The translations under genes and the position numbers were made by a program. Under the pieces are notes generated by a model, which saw only the letters and a program-made list of their open reading frames with translations, was not told the origin of the DNA and did not search any database. This document shows positions 63,372 through 64,000 of a stretch of 64,000 nucleotides of DNA, in pieces. Within the stretch, counting starts at the first letter, position 1. Every line of letters starts with the position of its first letter. Origin of the DNA: JAMQKA01 sp034521835 (GTDB taxonomy: Bacteria > Bacteroidota > Rhodothermia > Balneolales > Balneolaceae); NCBI GenBank assembly GCA_034521835.1, contig JAXHMA010000006.1:992001-1056000 (forward strand), read 5' to 3'.

Positions 63372-64000
63372 TATATTCTTAATCCTTGTCCGAGGAAGGC
63401 GGAATCGAATGCAGCACCGGGTGCAGAAAAGTCGATCTTCTTGCAGTAGTCATCCAGATTCGCTGGCCCGAAATTTCGCGCTCCATGCCGCTGTCTTCCC
63501 ATTCAACCGAAAGAGGACCGCCATACTCGATACGATTTAGCGCGCGAATGATGCGATCGAAATCAATTTTACCGCGGCCTACGGAGACAAAATCCCAGTA
63601 CCGGTCTTTATTTCCGAAATCGGTATGACCGCCAAATACACCCGCTTTTGGTTGGCTTGTCGCTCCACCATACGTCCTTCATATGCACATGATAAATGCG
63701 GTCGGAGAAGTTGTAGATGAAACCGACATGATCCACGCCCTGGTAGCCCAAGTGACTTGGATCATAATTAAAGCCAAACGTATCTCGGCCGTCCAGCGCT
63801 TCAATAGCCCGCTCTGCAGAAGAGATATCAAACGCAATTTCTGTGGGATGAACTTTCCAGGCCAAACTCGATGCCTACTTCATCAAACACATCCAGAATC
63901 GGATTCCAGCGGTCGGCAAAGTCCTGAAATCCCTTTTCTACGGTATCCGGTTTATTGGGTGGAAAGAATAAAGCTTAGACCAGATGGAGCTGCCGGTAAA
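63372..64000 (-). CDS. Sugar phosphate isomerase/epimerase-like TIM-barrel protein (partial, frameshifted)
   Basis: C-terminal two thirds of a xylose-isomerase-like TIM barrel: EVHPTEIAFDISSAERAIEALDGRDTFGFNYDPSHLGYQGVDHVGFIYNFSDRIYHVHMKDVWW (metal-binding Glu, Asp/His and His). After shifts near 63660 and 63425 it continues FGGHTDFGNKDRYWDFVSVGRGKIDFDRIIRALNRIEYGGPLSVEWEDSGMER and ends in a family-typical DFSAPGAAFDSAFLGQGLRI-stop at 63372. It is 20 bases upstream of xylB, so first visible gene of the operon. The N-terminus is beyond the window, and another shift near 63865 is likely. Confidence 0.85.

Noticed and set aside
1..64000. tRNA or rRNA genes
   Set aside because: I looked for GTTCRANNC T-loop blocks with cloverleaf context and for 16S/23S signatures and found none that hold up by eye.

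Overview
The window looks like chromosomal DNA of a Balneolota/Rhodothermota-type member of the FCB group. The clues are tandem pilin-like proteins beginning MGQQQ, many Bacteroidota-style lipoproteins, a XerC/D-like recombinase relic of Bacteroidota type, mostly weak Shine-Dalgarno signals and a xylose catabolic operon. The phylum call is an inference from family resemblance, not from a marker gene.

Layout. 1-7.5 kb: partial beta-carbonic anhydrase, a giant Ig-like-repeat lipoprotein split by one frameshift, and a SulP anion transporter. 7.6-13.3 kb: an IS110 element, two pilin-like genes with a terminator, and long stretches of dispersed non-coding repeats. 13.3-15.3 kb: the first integron-type cassettes and an ORF-less group II intron. 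15.4-23.8 kb: two SpoIIE-type membrane phosphatases around an IS3 element and a GH43 lipoprotein, a decayed tyrosine recombinase and a GC-rich lipoprotein. 24-25.5 kb: dispersed repeats. 25.5-49.5 kb: a long array of gene cassettes separated by attC-like sites. 49.7-54.6 kb: the conserved Anbu peptidase / alpha-E / circularly permuted ATP-grasp / transglutaminase cluster. 56.7-58.1 kb: dispersed repeats again. 58.3-64 kb: DUF1080 and Gfo/Idh/MocA secreted sugar proteins, then a minus-strand operon of a TIM-barrel epimerase, xylulokinase and xylose isomerase.

The centrepiece is the cassette array, about 20 cassettes with no functional integron integrase in view. For most cassettes the first ~10 bases after the upstream GTT are the reverse complement of the bases before the downstream AAC, which is the signature of integron cassette insertion. 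Cargo includes seven toxin-antitoxin or PIN-type modules, a RES-domain protein, a PD-(D/E)XK protein, a Shedu (SduA) relic, DUF1801, DUF1428, VOC, MDR and alpha/beta hydrolase enzymes, and small membrane or lipoproteins. The attC sites have themselves been colonised: two copies of a group II intron in antisense orientation, MITE-like elements, a ~320-bp variant site present five times, and a third repeat. Four toxin genes are broken (mazF by an ISNCY element, vapC by an IS1380 element, two parE genes by in-frame stops).

Many genes, including core metabolic ones (xylA, xylB, SulP), carry single-base frameshifts, often in homopolymers. This suggests sequencing or assembly error as the main cause, so broken genes are given here over their full reconstructed extent.
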